DNA of 6,693 nt. It comes from Dysgonamonadaceae bacterium. GTDB taxonomy: Bacteria; Bacteroidota; Bacteroidia; Bacteroidales; Azobacteroidaceae. Below the pieces are notes generated by a model that did no database searches, had not been told where the DNA came from, and saw only the letters and a program-made list of their open reading frames with translations. Numbering within the stretch: the first letter of the stretch is position 1; each line of letters opens with the position of its first letter. Below, one piece after another: positions 6,064 to 6,693 of this stretch. Position numbers and translations under genes: made by a program. The stretch spans positions 1 through 6,693 of the forward strand of contig JAISKG010000075.1 in assembly GCA_031261015.1 (NCBI GenBank), read 5' to 3'.

Positions 6064-6165
6064 ATGCTCTGCAATCCCAACATACATCACCGACACAGTA
6101 TCCGCCTGAAAGAATCGGAAAGATTGCTGGAAGATGCGAAACAGATGATGAATTATTCAGAATGA
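6064..6165 (+). pseudogene. Possible IS200-like/REP-associated transposase N-terminal fragment
   Basis: A 33-codon frame starts 5 nt after the rhuM stop. NIHHRHSIRLK (residues 6-16) closely resembles the N-terminal HHRRSIRLKxYDYS motif of Y1 transposases of the IS200/REP-associated (RAYT) type. After that the similarity ends (ESERLLEDAKQMMNYSE, then TGA). The overlapping frame to TGA 6186-6188 also looks protein-like at its end (RIGKIAGRCETDDELFRMI), so the piece may be a frameshifted scar. Only the short motif supports the call. Confidence 0.3.
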
Positions 6166-6188
6166 TAAAAGAATATATTCAAATATGA

Positions 6189-6420
6189 CAGATACAATAA
6201 AAAATACAATATTGGCACGCGAAAGGAGAAAAAAGCCCTTGTTCGTGGCATATATCGTATTCGTTTCGTAAAACAAGAAAATACGATAACCAAAGAAAAT
6301 ATTCCGTAAAAAAATGGAAAATACAATGATGACTCTGCATACCAATTGACCAACTGGCGTTTGACGAACCAATAGCTTGGCAAACAAATTTAAATGTTGG
6401 TGCGATTTGTTCGTACAGAA
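6189..6420. other. AT-rich spacer between rhuM and dnaB, no intact gene
   Basis: There are only short frames. One, from ATG 6185, has 28 codons and overlaps the preceding TGA as ATGA. Another open stretch reads KEKKALVRGIYRIRF then VKQENTITKENIP up to TAA at about 6308-6310. I recognise neither. Minus-strand frames of 76 codons across 6153-6387 are rich in Phe, Ile and Tyr and look like by-products of AT-rich sequence. No strong terminator for dnaB is visible: the nearest candidate is a weak AACAAAT...ATTTGTT pairing just downstream of its stop. Confidence 0.5.
6253..6288. repeat. Inverted repeat with 9-bp arms
   Basis: TATCGTATT (6253-6261) and AATACGATA (6280-6288) are perfect inverted copies with an 18-nt loop. 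The site lies between the convergent genes rhuM and dnaB. It has no T-tract on either strand and is AT-rich, so it is a poor intrinsic terminator. It could be the scar or end of a small mobile element, or chance. Confidence 0.5.
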
Positions 6421-6693
6421 TTAATACGGCACCTCCTCATCCATCACTGGCGCACTCGCCCGATAACTCCCTCTCTCCTGCGGAATTAAATTCGCCTGAC
6501 CATTAAACCGCGATTGAAATTCTTCCACAATCCGGTCGTCGTCCAGATTTTGAAAGCGCGTAAATTCTTTTTTGAAACTAAGTAAAATATCACCTGTCGA
6601 ACCGTTACGGTGCTTAGCGATGATGATCTCGGCTTTCCCGGTTAAATCGTTTCCTTTGGCGTCGGCAAAAATTTTATAATATTCGGGACGGTG
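6421..6693 (-). CDS. dnaB: Replicative DNA helicase DnaB, C-terminal 90 residues (5' end beyond the window)
   Basis: The reverse strand is open from the window edge to TAA at 6423-6421. The translation begins HRPEYYKIFADAKGNDLTGK, continues AEIIIAKHRNGSTGDILLSF and KKEFTRFQNL, and ends RASAPVMDEEVPY. The AEIIIAKHRNGxTG motif is the hallmark of the end of the DnaB RecA-like ATPase domain, where the arginine-finger/β-hairpin region contacts the neighbouring subunit. The acidic linker-like tail is typical of Bacteroidetes DnaB. DnaB forms the hexameric ring that unwinds DNA ahead of the replisome. The Walker A and B motifs and the N-terminal primase-interacting domain lie outside the window. The gene converges on rhuM with 362 nt between. 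Confidence 0.95.
   Translation of the reverse strand, partial: HRPEYYKIFADAKGNDLTGKAEIIIAKHRNGSTGDILLSFKKEFTRFQNLDDDRIVEEFQSRFNGQANLIPQERGSYRASAPVMDEEVPY

Noticed and set aside
6153..6387. Two minus-strand 76-codon frames with a membrane-protein look
   Set aside because: The Phe/Ile/Tyr-rich translations are what AT-rich spacer gives by chance; the two frames overlap almost completely and neither has a recognisable motif.
4372..6420. CRISPR array or tandem repeat
   Set aside because: No regularly spaced direct repeats of suitable length are visible anywhere in the accessory stretch.
6361..6420. Intrinsic terminator for dnaB
   Set aside because: Only a 7-bp AT-only pairing with a long loop and no T-run after it on the minus strand.

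Overview
The window looks like chromosome of a Bacteroidetes (probably Bacteroidales) bacterium. Three promoter-like sites carry the Bacteroidetes -7 consensus TAnnTTTG. Most starts have an A-rich leader instead of a strong Shine-Dalgarno. The gene set (Nfn-type oxidoreductase pair, a Bacteroidetes-style class A penicillin-binding protein, tRNA-Gly, DnaB) fits that phylum. This is inferred from sequence features, not from a database search.

Left part (1-4371), housekeeping. The window opens inside nfnA (FNR-like small subunit of NADH-dependent ferredoxin:NADP+ oxidoreductase). The GltD-like large subunit nfnB/gltA follows closely, so the two should be co-transcribed and form one flavin- and FeS-containing complex that exchanges electrons between NAD(H), NADP(H) and ferredoxin. 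After a 72-nt gap with its own promoter comes a full-length bifunctional peptidoglycan synthase (PBP1A type), then a tRNA-Gly(GCC) with its own promoter.

Middle part (4372-6420), accessory and degraded. Just 3' of the tRNA the DNA changes to AT-richer sequence carrying short coding fragments: one resembling the start of an uncharacterised protein, one resembling the core of an Abi_C (abortive infection C-terminal) domain, one resembling the N-terminal part of DinD-like proteins, and a 59-codon tail ORF ending 4 nt before rhuM. rhuM (347 codons) is the only complete gene here. It is followed by about 360 nt with a possible IS200-like/REP-associated transposase N-terminal fragment and inverted repeats. 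This looks like a worn-down defence or mobile-DNA hotspot beside a tRNA. Two strong palindromes lie in it: one next to a TATCTTTG box, and one of 27 nt inside rhuM.

Right end (6421-6693, minus strand): the C-terminal 90 residues of the replicative helicase DnaB, convergent with rhuM.

I did not find a convincing new multi-gene system. The best leads are the remnant patch with its palindromic operator-like site and the perfect palindrome in rhuM.
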